Assembly (NCBI RefSeq): GCF_007990755.1
Contig: NZ_BJXA01000023.1
Span: forward strand, 55,274-119,273
Origin: Nocardia ninae NBRC 108245
GTDB taxonomy: Bacteria; Actinomycetota; Actinomycetes; Mycobacteriales; Mycobacteriaceae
DNA: 64,000 nt
Direction of reading: 5' to 3'
Shown: positions 43,346 to 52,730 of the stretch, in pieces
Numbering within the stretch: the first letter of the stretch is position 1
Layout: every line of letters begins with the position of its first letter
Program-made: the position numbers and the translations under genes
Notes under the pieces: model-generated
What the model saw: the letters and a program-made list of their open reading frames with translations, nothing else
Told to the model about the DNA's origin: nothing
Database searches by the model: none

Positions 43346-44965
43346 TCAGTCCGCGGTCGCGACCAGTGGCTCCAGCGTCAGCTTCGGGAATTCCTTCTCG
43401 ATGTACTGCAACCGCCACTTGTCGCTGAACAGCGCGAGCAGCGCACCGTCGCTGCGGGTGAACACCTCGACGCCGCGCTGCTTGCCGAGTTCGTCCGCCG
43501 ACGCCGCATCGGTACGCCTGGCCAGCGTGTAGGGCAGGTTGTCCAGCTTGGTCTCGACGTTGAACTCGGTCAGCATGCGCGCGGTGACCACCTCGAACTG
43601 CATCGGCCCGACGGCCGCGAGCACGGGGGACGCGTCGCCGCGAATATCGTTGCGCAGCACCTGCACCACGCCCTCGGAGTCGAGCTGATCGATGGCCTTG
43701 CGGAACTGCTTGTACTTGCCCGCGCTCTCGGCGCGCAACACCGCGAAGTGCTCCGGCGCGAACGACGGGATCGGTGGGAACTCCACCTTCTTGTCCACGA
43801 ACAGCGTGTGGCCCGGCGCCAGCGCCGTCGCGTTCACCAGGCCGACCACGTCACCCGGGTAGGCGGTGTCGACGGTGTTGCGCTCCCGGCCGAACACGGT
43901 CAAAGCGTATTTCGTCGCGAACGGCCGACCGGTCTGCGCGTGCGTGACCACCATGCCGCGCTCGAACTCGCCGGAGACGATCCGCATGAACGCCAGCCGG
44001 TCCCGGTGCGCGGCATCCATGCCTGCCTGCACCTTGAACACCACCGCGCTGAACGGCTCGGTGACCTCGCGCGCGCCGCCGTTGACGTCAGGGCGCGGAC
44101 CCGGCGCGGGCGCCAGCGACACCAGCGTCTCCAGCAGCTGCCGCACCCCGAAGTTCAGCATCGCCGAGGCATAGATGACCGGCGAGGTCTGCCCGGCGAG
44201 GAACATCTCCTGGTCGTGGTCCTGCCCGGTGGCCGAGAGCAGTTCACTCTCCTCGACCGCGGTCGTCCACGCCTCGCCCTCGCGGGCCTCGGCCTGCTCC
44301 GGGGTCAGCGACTCCTCCGGCGCGATGGTCGCGCCACCGGCGGTGCGGGTGAAGTGCACGTATTCGAGCGGGGCGCCCTCCTCACCGCGGCGCAGCAACC
44401 CGCGGAAGTCGCCCGCGATGCCGACGGGCAGGAACAGTGGCGTGGGGGTGAGCCCGATCCGCTCGCTGATCTCGTCGAGCAGTTCCAGCGGCGCCTGGCC
44501 CGGCCGGTCCCACTTGTTGATCACGGTGATGACCGGGATGCCGCGATGGCGGCACACCTGGAACAGCTTGAGCGTCTGCGGCTCCAAGCCCTTCGCGGCG
44601 TCGATCAGCATCACCGCGGCGTCGACGGCGGTGAGCACCCGGTAGGTGTCCTCGGAGAAATCGGAGTGACCCGGCGTATCGACGAGGTTGATCACGCTGT
44701 CGGTGTCGGAGCCCTCGGCGCGGTAATTGAACTGCAGCGCGGTCGAACTGACCGAGATGCCGCGCGCCTTCTCCATCTCCATCCAGTCCGAGACGGTGGA
44801 GCGGCGTCCGGCCTTGCCGTGGATCGCGCCGGCCTCGGAGATCATCCTGGCGTGCAGCGCCAGCGCCTCGGTGAGCGTCGACTTGCCCGCGTCGGGGTGC
44901 GAGATCACCGCGAATGTGCGCCGTCGGGAAACCTCGGCGGGCAGTCCCTCAGGGGTGGCGGTCAA
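43346..44965 (-). CDS. prfC: Peptide chain release factor 3
   Basis: 539 residues, translational GTPase. AVISHPDAGKSTLTEAL is the P-loop, VNLVDTPGHSDFSEDTYR is G3 and TVINKWDRPG is G4. The switch I region GRRSTVSDWMEMEKARGISV is specific to RF3. Domains II and III follow. RF3 uses GTP to remove RF1 or RF2 from the ribosome after peptide release. The ATG start lies 304 bp from rplY, transcribed divergently. Confidence 0.95.
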   Translation of the reverse strand: MTATPEGLPAEVSRRRTFAVISHPDAGKSTLTEALALHARMISEAGAIHGKAGRRSTVSDWMEMEKARGISVSSTALQFNYRAEGSDTDSVINLVDTPGHSDFSEDTYRVLTAVDAAVMLIDAAKGLEPQTLKLFQVCRHRGIPVITVINKWDRPGQAPLELLDEISERIGLTPTPLFLPVGIAGDFRGLLRRGEEGAPLEYVHFTRTAGGATIAPEESLTPEQAEAREGEAWTTAVEESELLSATGQDHDQEMFLAGQTSPVIYASAMLNFGVRQLLETLVSLAPAPGPRPDVNGGAREVTEPFSAVVFKVQAGMDAAHRDRLAFMRIVSGEFERGMVVTHAQTGRPFATKYALTVFGRERNTVDTAYPGDVVGLVNATALAPGHTLFVDKKVEFPPIPSFAPEHFAVLRAESAGKYKQFRKAIDQLDSEGVVQVLRNDIRGDASPVLAAVGPMQFEVVTARMLTEFNVETKLDNLPYTLARRTDAASADELGKQRGVEVFTRSDGALLALFSDKWRLQYIEKEFPKLTLEPLVATAD

Positions 44966-45269
44966 CGGAACAACCTTTCACAGACGACCGATCGGCAACC
45001 GCTCTAATCTACGCGATCACCCTTGCCTCGACACGACCAGCGCCTGACCACCCGATTCCATCTGCGCATAACCATTGCGGTATGGTGTTCGGGTTGTCTC
45101 GGCGAGGGTGACCGCAGACCTGATTTTGCGTTCACCGTGATCGACGCGGCTCGGCTTCCGGCCGTCCCCGTTCGTTCTTCGTCGGACGAGTAGACCAATC
45201 AGCCAGGGCGGAAACAGACCCTGGCGCACTGTTGACAGCCCGGAACAGCCGTAGGGAGTAGATCCAGTC
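44966..45269. other. prfC-rplY divergent promoter region
   Basis: 304 bp with no gene. TTGACA at 45232-45237 could be a -35 element for rplY, but no good -10 follows at the right distance. TATGGT at 45081 is another possible -10. The rplY ribosome-binding site GGGAG lies at 45254-45258. Confidence 0.45.
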
Positions 45270-45884
45270 ATGTCCGACGCCAACCTTCTCGAAGCCGCCG
45301 TACGCACCGAGTTCGGTAAGGGTGCCGCCCGCCGTACCCGTCGCGCGGGCAACGTTCCCGCCGTGCTGTACGGCCACCAGGCCGACCCGCAGCACCTCTC
45401 GCTCGATGCCCGCGCCTTCTCCGCCATTCTGCGCGAGCACGGCACCAACGCGGTGCTCAGCCTCGTCATCGACGGCAAGAAGCAGCTCGCGCTCACCAAG
45501 TCCGTTGTCGTGCACCCGATTCGCCGCTACATCGAGCACGCCGACCTGCTCATCATCAAGAAGGGCGAGAAGGTCACCGCCGATGTGAACGTCATCATCA
45601 CCGGCGACGCCGCGCCCGGCACCCTGGTCACCCAGGACGCCACCACCATCTCCATCGAGTCCGACGCGATGAACATTCCCGAGTCCATCGAGGTCTCGGT
45701 CGAGGGCGTCGAGGCGGGCACCCAGATCAACGCAGGCTCGCTCGAGCTGCCCAAGGGCGTCACGCTGAACGTCGACGCCGAGACGCTGATCGTCAACGTC
45801 ATCGCCGCGCCGCAGTCCGAGGCCGAGGTCGAGGAAGCCGCCGAGGCTGCCGAGGCCGCCGCCGAAGCCGCGAGCGCCGAGTAA
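45270..45884 (+). CDS. rplY: 50S ribosomal protein L25 / general stress protein Ctc
   Basis: 204 residues: N-terminal L25 domain ([48 protein letters not shown]), the TL5-type C-terminal beta domain ([16 protein letters not shown]...[13 protein letters not shown]) and an acidic Ala/Glu tail. It binds 5S rRNA in the large subunit. The CTC-type long form is usual in actinobacteria. It is followed by pth after 22 bp, the standard pairing. Relative to M. tuberculosis the rplY-pth pair is reversed with respect to prs and glmU. Confidence 0.95.
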   Translation: MSDANLLEAAVRTEFGKGAARRTRRAGNVPAVLYGHQADPQHLSLDARAFSAILREHGTNAVLSLVIDGKKQLALTKSVVVHPIRRYIEHADLLIIKKGEKVTADVNVIITGDAAPGTLVTQDATTISIESDAMNIPESIEVSVEGVEAGTQINAGSLELPKGVTLNVDAETLIVNVIAAPQSEAEVEEAAEAAEAAAEAASAE

Positions 45885-45906
45885 GTACACCGGTATCGGT
45901 TATTAG

Positions 45907-46488
45907 ATGACCGACGCCGCGACCGGGCCCGCGCTCGTTGTCGGACTGGGCAACCCAGGACCCGAATACGAGCGCACCCGGCACAACGTGGGGTTTCTGG
46001 TCGCCGACGTGCTCGCGCAGCGCGTCGGCGGCCGTTTTGCCGTGCACAAGAAGTCCGGCGCCGACCTGTTGCAGGCCCGCCTCGACGGCCGCCAGGTGCT
46101 GATCGCCAAGCCGCGCTCGTTCATGAATCTGTCCGGGCGCCCGGTCGCCGCGCTGGCGAAATTCTTCTCGGTGCCACTCACCGAGGTGATCGTCGTGCAC
46201 GACGAACTCGACCTGCCCTTCGGTGAGATCCGGCTCAAGCGCGGCGGTGGCGAGGGCGGGCACAACGGCCTCCGCTCCGTGTCGAGCGCGCTGACCACCA
46301 AGGACTACCTGCGCACCCGGATCGGCATCGGCCGTCCGCCCGGTCGGCAGGATCCGGCCGACTACGTGCTCAAGCCGTTCGCGGCGGCCGAACGCAAGGA
46401 GATCCCGGTGATCGTCGAGCAGGCCGCCGACGCCGTCGAGCTGTTGCTGCGCGTCGGACTGGAAACCGCGCAGAACCAAGTGCATTGA
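45907..46488 (+). CDS. pth: Peptidyl-tRNA hydrolase
   Basis: 193 residues. [18 protein letters not shown] contains the Asn and catalytic His of bacterial Pth, [13 protein letters not shown] and [29 protein letters not shown] are the other diagnostic blocks. It releases tRNA from prematurely dropped peptidyl-tRNA. ATG 45907 lies 22 bp after rplY, so the two form an operon. Confidence 0.96.
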   Translation: MTDAATGPALVVGLGNPGPEYERTRHNVGFLVADVLAQRVGGRFAVHKKSGADLLQARLDGRQVLIAKPRSFMNLSGRPVAALAKFFSVPLTEVIVVHDELDLPFGEIRLKRGGGEGGHNGLRSVSSALTTKDYLRTRIGIGRPPGRQDPADYVLKPFAAAERKEIPVIVEQAADAVELLLRVGLETAQNQVH

Positions 46489-46602
46489 GGGCAGGCGTGG
46501 CGAATGCGCCATGCTGCCAATGCTTTTCGATAGCTCGAGTGGCTGTTCAGCCGAGTTCGGCGCGCCCGTACCACCGACCCGGCGGTACGGGCGCAGTGCT
46601 GT

Positions 46603-48267
46603 TCAGCGCAGGTGCGCGGCGGTGGCGGCGCGGCGCAGCTTGCCCGAGGACGTCTTGGGCAGTGCGCCGGGGCCGAGCACGGCGACGGTGCGCGGACGGG
46701 AACCTACCTCGGAGAACACCGCGTGCACGATCTCGCGCTCGATCCGCTTGACCGCCTCGGGATTCTGGTAGTCGTTGCTCTCCACCACCACCGCGAAACT
46801 CTCCCGCTTCTGCCCGGCGTCCAGGCGCACGGCGACCGCGTTACCCGGCCGCACGCCGCTCACCCGGGTGGCGGCGCGCTCGATGTCGGTGGGGTAGATA
46901 TTGCGACCGCCCATGATGATGACGTCCTTGATCCGGCCGCACACCACGATCAAGCCCTCTTCGGTGAAGTAGCCGATGTCGCCGGTGTCGAGCCAGCCTG
47001 CGGCGTCCTGCGCCGGTCGGAAACCCTCGACCGTGACGTAGCCGGAAGTGACCGCAGGCCCGCGTAATTCGATCACGCCGACCGAACGCGGCGGCAGCGG
47101 CTGATGCTCCGCGTCCACCACACGACCTTCCAGATGGTCGACCAGGTAACCCAGCGTGGGCAGCCTGCGGATGTTGCCGGGATGCCCGTGCTCGTCGGGC
47201 ACCGGAACGGCCTTGCCGAGTGCCTCCAGCAGGTCGGCGTCGATGACGTCGAGCACCTGGCCCAGGCCGGGATCCGGAATCGACACGGCCAGCGTAGTTT
47301 CCGCCATGCCGTACACGGGGGTGAGCGCCATCGGGCTGAGCCCGAAGCGCTTTCCGGTCGCGGCCAGTGTCTCCATGGTGTCCGGGTCGACCGGCTCCGC
47401 ACCGTTCCACATGTAGCGGACGCTGCTCAGATCGAAGGCGCCGTCGTCGGCCTGCTTCAGTCTGCGGGCGAGCAGCGAGTACGCGAAGTTCGGTGCGGCG
47501 GTGACGGTTCCGCGATACTTGGTGATCAGCTCGGCCCACAGTAACGGGCGCATCAGGAAGTCCAGCGGCGTCACGCACACCACCTCGGCGCCGATTTGCA
47601 TGGGGACGCTGAGGAATCCGACCATGCCCATGTCGTGGAACAGCGGCAGCCAGCTGACCATCACGTCGTCGTCGAGCTGGAATTTGACCCGATCGAACAT
47701 GGCGTAGGCGTTGACGAAGAAGTTGCCGTGCGTGATCCGCACCGCCTTGGGCGATCCGGTGGATCCGGAGGTCAACTGCTGCAAGGCGATATCGTCCTCG
47801 GCGGTCGGCACCGGGTCGGTGTCGGTGCCGTCGCGCAGCTGGTCGATCCGCACCACCGTGATGCCGCGCTCGCGCAGCAGCGGTTCGGCCGCCTCGAACG
47901 GGGCGCCGAGCACCACCGCGCGCGCCTCGATCATGGTCAGCACCGTCTCGGTGTCGCGCGCCCAGACGACCAGATCGGTGCGCGGCGTCGGCTGGTGCAG
48001 CATGGTGATCGACGCGCCGCGCATCCAGATGGCCTGGCAGGCCGGGGCGATGTCGACCGGCATGCCCGCGAGTACACCCACCGCGTCACCGTGTCCGATG
48101 CCTGCCGCTGCGAGCCCACCGGCCATCCGCCGGGCGATCCGGTGGATCTCGCCCCAGCTCTGACGCAGCGGTGCGTTCGGTTCGCCGGTCACCAGCCCCC
48201 GGGTAGACGCCTGCGCCGTCGCATACATCTCGTCGGTGAACCTGCTCAACGTCAACTCCCTCATCAC
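46603..48267 (-). CDS. Fatty-acyl-AMP ligase (Pks16/FadD-like)
   Basis: 554 residues of the ANL adenylate-forming superfamily. AMP-binding motifs: [19 protein letters not shown] (P-loop-like), [48 protein letters not shown] and [21 protein letters not shown]. The HDMG and NGAEP types are those of long-chain fatty-acyl-AMP ligases, which pass the acyl adenylate to a polyketide synthase or carrier protein rather than to CoA. It corresponds in position to pks16 (Rv1013) next to pth. No polyketide synthase is adjacent here. ATG 48267 is followed at once by a second ATG. Confidence 0.88.
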   Translation of the reverse strand: MMRELTLSRFTDEMYATAQASTRGLVTGEPNAPLRQSWGEIHRIARRMAGGLAAAGIGHGDAVGVLAGMPVDIAPACQAIWMRGASITMLHQPTPRTDLVVWARDTETVLTMIEARAVVLGAPFEAAEPLLRERGITVVRIDQLRDGTDTDPVPTAEDDIALQQLTSGSTGSPKAVRITHGNFFVNAYAMFDRVKFQLDDDVMVSWLPLFHDMGMVGFLSVPMQIGAEVVCVTPLDFLMRPLLWAELITKYRGTVTAAPNFAYSLLARRLKQADDGAFDLSSVRYMWNGAEPVDPDTMETLAATGKRFGLSPMALTPVYGMAETTLAVSIPDPGLGQVLDVIDADLLEALGKAVPVPDEHGHPGNIRRLPTLGYLVDHLEGRVVDAEHQPLPPRSVGVIELRGPAVTSGYVTVEGFRPAQDAAGWLDTGDIGYFTEEGLIVVCGRIKDVIIMGGRNIYPTDIERAATRVSGVRPGNAVAVRLDAGQKRESFAVVVESNDYQNPEAVKRIEREIVHAVFSEVGSRPRTVAVLGPGALPKTSSGKLRRAATAAHLR

Positions 48268-48520
48268 CAGCTTCGGGTCGCCTGCCGACCTCCATCAACT
48301 ATCCCGCCATTCCGGCGTGGCGTTAACCCTTTTCCAGCGTGTCTGCGTTTGCTGGAGTGTCGCGGGTAACCGGGCGCACGGTTCGGAGCGCGCCTGTGCG
48401 CGGATCCGGTCCGGAGCGCGCGCGGCCGGTCTTCCTGATATTTCGGTGCCCGCCCATTGCTGCAGTGCCCCATCGATCCTCGGCGGATGACGACCGTGTG
48501 GGCCGAGGGTGGAGCGCCGG

Positions 48521-49174
48521 TCAGCGAAAAGTGGTGGCGTACTGGTCGACGTAGTGGCGTCCCGCGCGGGTTGCGAGATCGCGCATCAGTTCGTCGGTCG
48601 CGGTGCGCGCGGTGTGGTGTTGCTCGGCGGGCAGGTAGTAGCGCGGGGTGCCGAAGCTGATCCGCACCTTGCCGAAGCGGGGCAGTCGGCTGCCGCGGGG
48701 GTTGACGCGATCGGTGCCGGAGAGCACCACCGGGATCACCGGTGCGCCGGTCGCCATCGCGACCCGCAGCGTGCCGGTGCGGCCGCGGTAGATCCGTCCG
48801 TCCGGCGAGCGGGTGCCCTCGGGGTGGATGGCCCACACGCCGCCCGCTTCGAGAATTCGGGTGGCGGCGGCGAGTGCGTCGGCCGCGGCGCTACCGCCGG
48901 TCCGGTCGACCGGCACCTGGCCCGTCGCCGAGAAGAACCACCGCTGGAATCGGCCGCGCAGGCCGGTGCCGGTGAAGTACTCCTGCTTGGCCAGGAACGT
49001 GACGCGCCGCGGCAGCACGAGCGCCAGGTACAGCGAGTCGATCACCGCCAGGTGGTTGGCCGCGACGATCACTGGCCCGGTGCGCGGAACATGATCCAGC
49101 CCTTCGATTTCGGGTCTGCCGAGCGCCCGCAGCACGGGGCCGAGCAACACGTGTTTGAAGAGCCAGTACCACAC
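48521..49174 (-). CDS. 1-acyl-sn-glycerol-3-phosphate acyltransferase (PlsC-like)
   Basis: 217 residues from GTG 49174, which has GGGAGG six bases upstream. The four acyltransferase blocks are visible: VAANHLAVIDSL (N-H-x4-D type, block I), FLAKQEYFTGTGLRGRFQRW, IHPEGTRSPDGRIYRGRTG (block III) and VIPVVLSGTD (block IV). It acylates lysophosphatidate or a related lipid at the membrane. The promoter is shared with a divergent TetR gene and carries two GTAGACA palindromes, so the gene is probably repressed by that regulator. Confidence 0.9.
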   Translation of the reverse strand: MWYWLFKHVLLGPVLRALGRPEIEGLDHVPRTGPVIVAANHLAVIDSLYLALVLPRRVTFLAKQEYFTGTGLRGRFQRWFFSATGQVPVDRTGGSAAADALAAATRILEAGGVWAIHPEGTRSPDGRIYRGRTGTLRVAMATGAPVIPVVLSGTDRVNPRGSRLPRFGKVRISFGTPRYYLPAEQHHTARTATDELMRDLATRAGRHYVDQYATTFR

Positions 49175-49197
49175 GGAGAACCTCCCGATCGGAATGT

Positions 49198-49236
49198 GTA
49201 GACAATGTCTACCGCACTGGCGTAGACAGTGTCTAC
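49198..49236. promoter_or_regulatory. Twin TetR operators between the acyltransferase and tetR
   Basis: GTAGACAATGTCTAC (49198-49212) and GTAGACAGTGTCTAC (49222-49236) are 15-bp palindromes 24 bp apart, so they lie on nearly the same helix face. A further half-site, GTAGACAATG, occurs at 49265. They sit just upstream of both divergent start codons. Confidence 0.9.
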
Positions 49237-49279
49237 ACCCGGATGTGGAGGCTGGATGGCTGCCGTAGACAATGGCTGC

Positions 49280-49843
49280 ATGGTCGAGAGTGAAACCCTG
49301 CGGGAGCGCCTGGTCGGGACGGGTGTCGACCTGTTGGAAGAGGTCGGCGCGGCGCAATTGGGACTTCGTGCCATCACGCGCGCCGCCGGTGTCTCACATG
49401 GGGCACCGCGCAGGTATTTTCCGACGCACCGCGCGCTGCTCGCGGCCATCGCGGCGCGCGGGTTCGCCGATCTGATCGCCCGGTTCGCCGCGGCCGATCC
49501 CGGTGGGTCCGCCCGAGATCGGCTGGCGCGCATGAGCGTCGAGTACGTCGAGTTCGCCGGCGAGCGGCCGGAGATGTTCACCCTGATGTTCCGGCACGAC
49601 CTGCTCGAAGGCTCCGGGGAAAACCTCCGCGCGACAACGTTGCCGTTGTTCGAGCGGTTCGTGGCGCTGGTAACCGAGGCCGCCGAGGCCGGCTCCGTGG
49701 ATGCTGCGCAGCGTGCGATCGCGCTGTGGACGAATCTGCACGGCATCGCCGCACTCCAGGCGAATCGCAGCCTGCGCCTGGTCGCACCCGCCGCCGACCT
49801 CCGCGCCCTCGTGGACCGCGCCCTCGAATTACATCTGGCCTGA
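49280..49843 (+). CDS. TetR-family regulator of the adjacent acyltransferase
   Basis: 187 residues from ATG 49280; earlier in-frame starts at 49229 and 49256 lie in or next to the operator and are unlikely. LRERLVGTGVDLLEEVGAAQLGLRAITRAAGVSHGAPRRYFPTHRALLAAIAARGF is the DNA-binding domain, of the 'GVSHGAPRRYF' type with an unusual Pro-Arg in the recognition helix. The C-terminus has a WHG-like element (LWTNLHGIAAL), typical of TetR_C 'WHG' domains. Autoregulation and control of the divergent acyltransferase are inferred from the palindromes. Confidence 0.9.
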   Translation: MVESETLRERLVGTGVDLLEEVGAAQLGLRAITRAAGVSHGAPRRYFPTHRALLAAIAARGFADLIARFAAADPGGSARDRLARMSVEYVEFAGERPEMFTLMFRHDLLEGSGENLRATTLPLFERFVALVTEAAEAGSVDAAQRAIALWTNLHGIAALQANRSLRLVAPAADLRALVDRALELHLA

Positions 49844-49872
49844 ACGCAATTCCGCCGGTGTCCGGCAGCTGC

Positions 49873-51057
49873 TTACAGCGCGGCGATGGCGGCCACGAAT
49901 CGGTCCAGCTCCTCGAAGCTCACGAAGCAGTGCGGGGAGGCGCGGACCACGGACTGCAGCCCGCGACCGGTCATGTCCAGTAGCGTCGAGCCTGCCCGAC
50001 TGACGGTCACGGTGATGTTCTGCTCGGCGAGCCGGTCGCGCACCGCGAGGGAATCGACACCGTCGACGGTGAACGACACGATGCCGCTGTGCTGAACGCC
50101 GATGTCGCGCACCGTCACTCCGGGAATCTCCGGCAGTGCCTTGCGCAGGTGCTCGGCGCGGGCCGAGATGGCCTCGTACACATTCGCGGGCCCGAGCTCG
50201 AGCAGGTAGCGCACGGCCGCGCCGAGACCCAGCCGCGCGGCCACATCGCATTCCCAGAACTCGAAGCGGCTCGCGTCGGGTGCGAGGCGGTATTCGTCCG
50301 GGGCGGTCCACTCCGCGCTGTGCAGGTCGAGCCGCGCCGGTTCCATCGTTGCCGCCAATTCCGGTCGCACGTAGAGGAATCCGGTGCCGCGCGGCCCGCG
50401 CAGCCACTTTCGGCCGGTGGCCGAGAGCGCGTCGACGTCGAGTTCGGCCACATCGATCGGGAGTTGCCCGGTCGACTGGCAGGCGTCGAGCAACACCAGC
50501 GCACCGACCGAACGCGCGATCCTGGTGGCCTCGGCGGCGGGGTTGACCAGGCCGCCGTTGGTGGGCGCGTGCAGCACCGAGACCAGCTTGACCCGCTCGT
50601 CGACCAGCGCCGACAGCGCGTCCAGGTCGAGCTGCCCGGTGCTGTCGCTCGGGATCTTCTCCACGGTGGCTCCGGTGGCGCGGGCACGTTGCAGCGCCGC
50701 GATGGCGTTGCTCGCGTAGTCGGCCTCGGAGACCAGTATCCGATCGCCCTCGGCCAGCGGAATCGAGTAGAAGAAGTCGGCCCATGCGCGAGTCGCGCTG
50801 TCGCTCAACGCGATACTGGACGGCGCCGCGTTGATGAGCGTGCCGATCGCGCTCTTCACCGCGGCGAGATCGTCGAGGCGCTCGTTCGCGGCCCGATAGC
50901 CACCGACCTCGGCTTCGCGGCGCAGATGATCGACGACGGTGTCCAGGACGACGCGCGGAGGCAGTGACGATCCGGCGCTGTCGAGGAACACCGGACCCGG
51001 CTCGGCACCGGACGCGCAACCAGGGGTGTCGGCTCGGACACGATCTTCAGCCAGCAT
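49873..51057 (-). CDS. egtE: Class-V PLP-dependent lyase, probable EgtE (hercynylcysteine sulfoxide lyase)
   Basis: 394 residues from ATG 51057. The class-V aminotransferase fold shows FLDSAGSSLPPRVVLDTVVDHLRREAEVGGYRAANE, APTNGGLVNPAAEATRIARSVGALVLLDACQSTGQLPID and SATGRKWLRGPRGTGFLYVRPEL, with PLP-binding Lys at about 217. EVGGYRAAN resembles the equivalent stretch of mycobacterial EgtE. The enzyme cleaves hercynylcysteine sulfoxide to ergothioneine. It is divergent from egtABCD here, whereas it is the last gene of a single egtABCDE run in mycobacteria. A different class-V lyase is possible, but the context favours EgtE. Confidence 0.78.
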   Translation of the reverse strand: MLAEDRVRADTPGCASGAEPGPVFLDSAGSSLPPRVVLDTVVDHLRREAEVGGYRAANERLDDLAAVKSAIGTLINAAPSSIALSDSATRAWADFFYSIPLAEGDRILVSEADYASNAIAALQRARATGATVEKIPSDSTGQLDLDALSALVDERVKLVSVLHAPTNGGLVNPAAEATRIARSVGALVLLDACQSTGQLPIDVAELDVDALSATGRKWLRGPRGTGFLYVRPELAATMEPARLDLHSAEWTAPDEYRLAPDASRFEFWECDVAARLGLGAAVRYLLELGPANVYEAISARAEHLRKALPEIPGVTVRDIGVQHSGIVSFTVDGVDSLAVRDRLAEQNITVTVSRAGSTLLDMTGRGLQSVVRASPHCFVSFEELDRFVAAIAAL

Positions 51058-51259
51058 GATTCCGACCTTAACTGGCGCGGCGGGGCGGGGTCTGTCCGTG
51101 CCCGGTCGGTCCCCAGTTCGGATTCTTGTCGATTTCTTGTCGGTAGTGATCGCTACTCTGGATGGATGCCGCGAGCGGAATACAAACCGGCCACGCGGCG
51201 ATAACAGAACGACGGCGGACACGAAACCACAGCGCATCGGACCCACAGTGGAGGTTGGT

Positions 51260-52579
51260 ATGGCGGTCACGCTGGAGCATTCGGAGCTGGTCAGCCGGGT
51301 AATCCACGATGGGGAGCTAGGCTCGCGAGCCGCCGCCGAGGCGTATATCGGCGGTGTCTGCTTCAAGCAGGGACCACCGACGCTGATCGGCGCCGAGCTC
51401 GAATGGCTCACCGTGCAGGGTGAGTGTTCGGCGTCAGGCCCTTCGGCCGCCCCGCGTCCCCAGTTGACTGCCCTGGCGGATGCCCTCGGACCGTATGCAC
51501 CGCGGTCCATCGCCCCCGATTCCCCGGAATCGGCCTTACCAGGGGGCAGCCGGGTCACCATCGAACCCGGTGGCCAGATCGAATTGTCCAGCGCACCGTT
51601 CGCTGATGCCGCGCAGCTGAATACCTCGCTCCGCGACGATGCCCGCCTGCTGCGGGAACTTCTCGAATCTCGTTCCATCCGCACCGTTTCCGTCGCTGCC
51701 GACGCGGACCGCCGCCCCAAGCGGCTGCTCCAGCTACCGCGCTATCGCGCCATGGAACAGACCTTCGCCGGCATCGGCCCGTTCGGCAAACTCATGATGT
51801 GCAATACCGCCGCGACCCAGGTCAGCGTCGACGCCGGTGCCGATCGCGCCGATATCGCCGCCCGCTGGACCGCGCTCTACGCCATCGGCCCGGCGTTGCT
51901 CGCCGCCTTCGCCTGTTCGCCCGCGCTACGCGGCGCCCCGGCGGGGGAGTGGGCGTCGCAACGCATGCGGGCCTGGCTGCGGCTGGACAACGCCAGAACC
52001 CGGCCGCCGCTGATGGACTGGGTGGATCCGATCCACGGCTACAGCAGGTGGGCGCTGGACGTGCCGCTGCTGTGCGTTCGAAGACCCGACGACCATGCCC
52101 GCGCACCCGGTGACAGCGATACCGGGTGGTCCCCGCCGCCGGGAGCGACCTTCGCGGACTGGCTCTCCGGTGCCCTCGACGACGAGGTGGGCCGCCGCCC
52201 CGACCGCAACGATCTCGACTATCACCTGACCACGCTGTTCCCGCCGGTGCGCGCGTCCGGTTATCTCGAGGTCCGCTACATCGACGCACAGCCCGGCGAC
52301 GGCTGGACCGTGCCGATCCACGTGCTCGACGCGCTCATGTCCAGCCGGACCGTCGTCGCCGAGGCGACCGCCATCGCCGCACCGCTGGCGGGCCACTGGC
52401 TCGACGCCGCCCGCTACGGGCTGGCCGATCTGGACATCCGGGCCGTGGCGGTCGAGCTCCTCACGCTGGCCGCGGCCCACGCGGCGACGGACGAGGCGGT
52501 TCGGGAGATCGAAGCCGCCGCGGAACGATGTCGCAGCGGCCAGGGACCCGGGGCGGGCGGTCCCGGAGCCGTCTCGTGA
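51260..52579 (+). CDS. egtA: Ergothioneine biosynthesis glutamate-cysteine ligase EgtA
   Basis: 439 residues from ATG 51260 with GGAGG five bases upstream. GCS2-like fold: TLIGAELEWLTVQG at the start, PGGSRVTIEPGGQIELSSAPF and PRYRAMEQTFAGIGPFGKLMMCNTAATQVSVDAG are the ATP and substrate blocks. YHLTTLFPPVRASGYLEVRYIDAQPG lies near the end. It makes gamma-glutamylcysteine, the sulfur donor for EgtB. It is the first gene of the egtA-egtB-egtC-egtD run. The 200 bp before it are shared with divergent egtE. Confidence 0.92.
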   Translation: MAVTLEHSELVSRVIHDGELGSRAAAEAYIGGVCFKQGPPTLIGAELEWLTVQGECSASGPSAAPRPQLTALADALGPYAPRSIAPDSPESALPGGSRVTIEPGGQIELSSAPFADAAQLNTSLRDDARLLRELLESRSIRTVSVAADADRRPKRLLQLPRYRAMEQTFAGIGPFGKLMMCNTAATQVSVDAGADRADIAARWTALYAIGPALLAAFACSPALRGAPAGEWASQRMRAWLRLDNARTRPPLMDWVDPIHGYSRWALDVPLLCVRRPDDHARAPGDSDTGWSPPPGATFADWLSGALDDEVGRRPDRNDLDYHLTTLFPPVRASGYLEVRYIDAQPGDGWTVPIHVLDALMSSRTVVAEATAIAAPLAGHWLDAARYGLADLDIRAVAVELLTLAAAHAATDEAVREIEAAAERCRSGQGPGAGGPGAVS

Positions 52580-52730
52580 CACGAGCGGCAGCGAGCGAAC
52601 CGCGGCCGCTGCACGGCAGCGTCGAGCTGCCATCGAGCCGAGTCGTGCAAAGAGCTTGTCTGCATTGCCGATCCGGCCCGGCGTTGCGCCGTGCCGACGC
52701 CGACGCCGAACTAGCCCACGGAGACCTATC

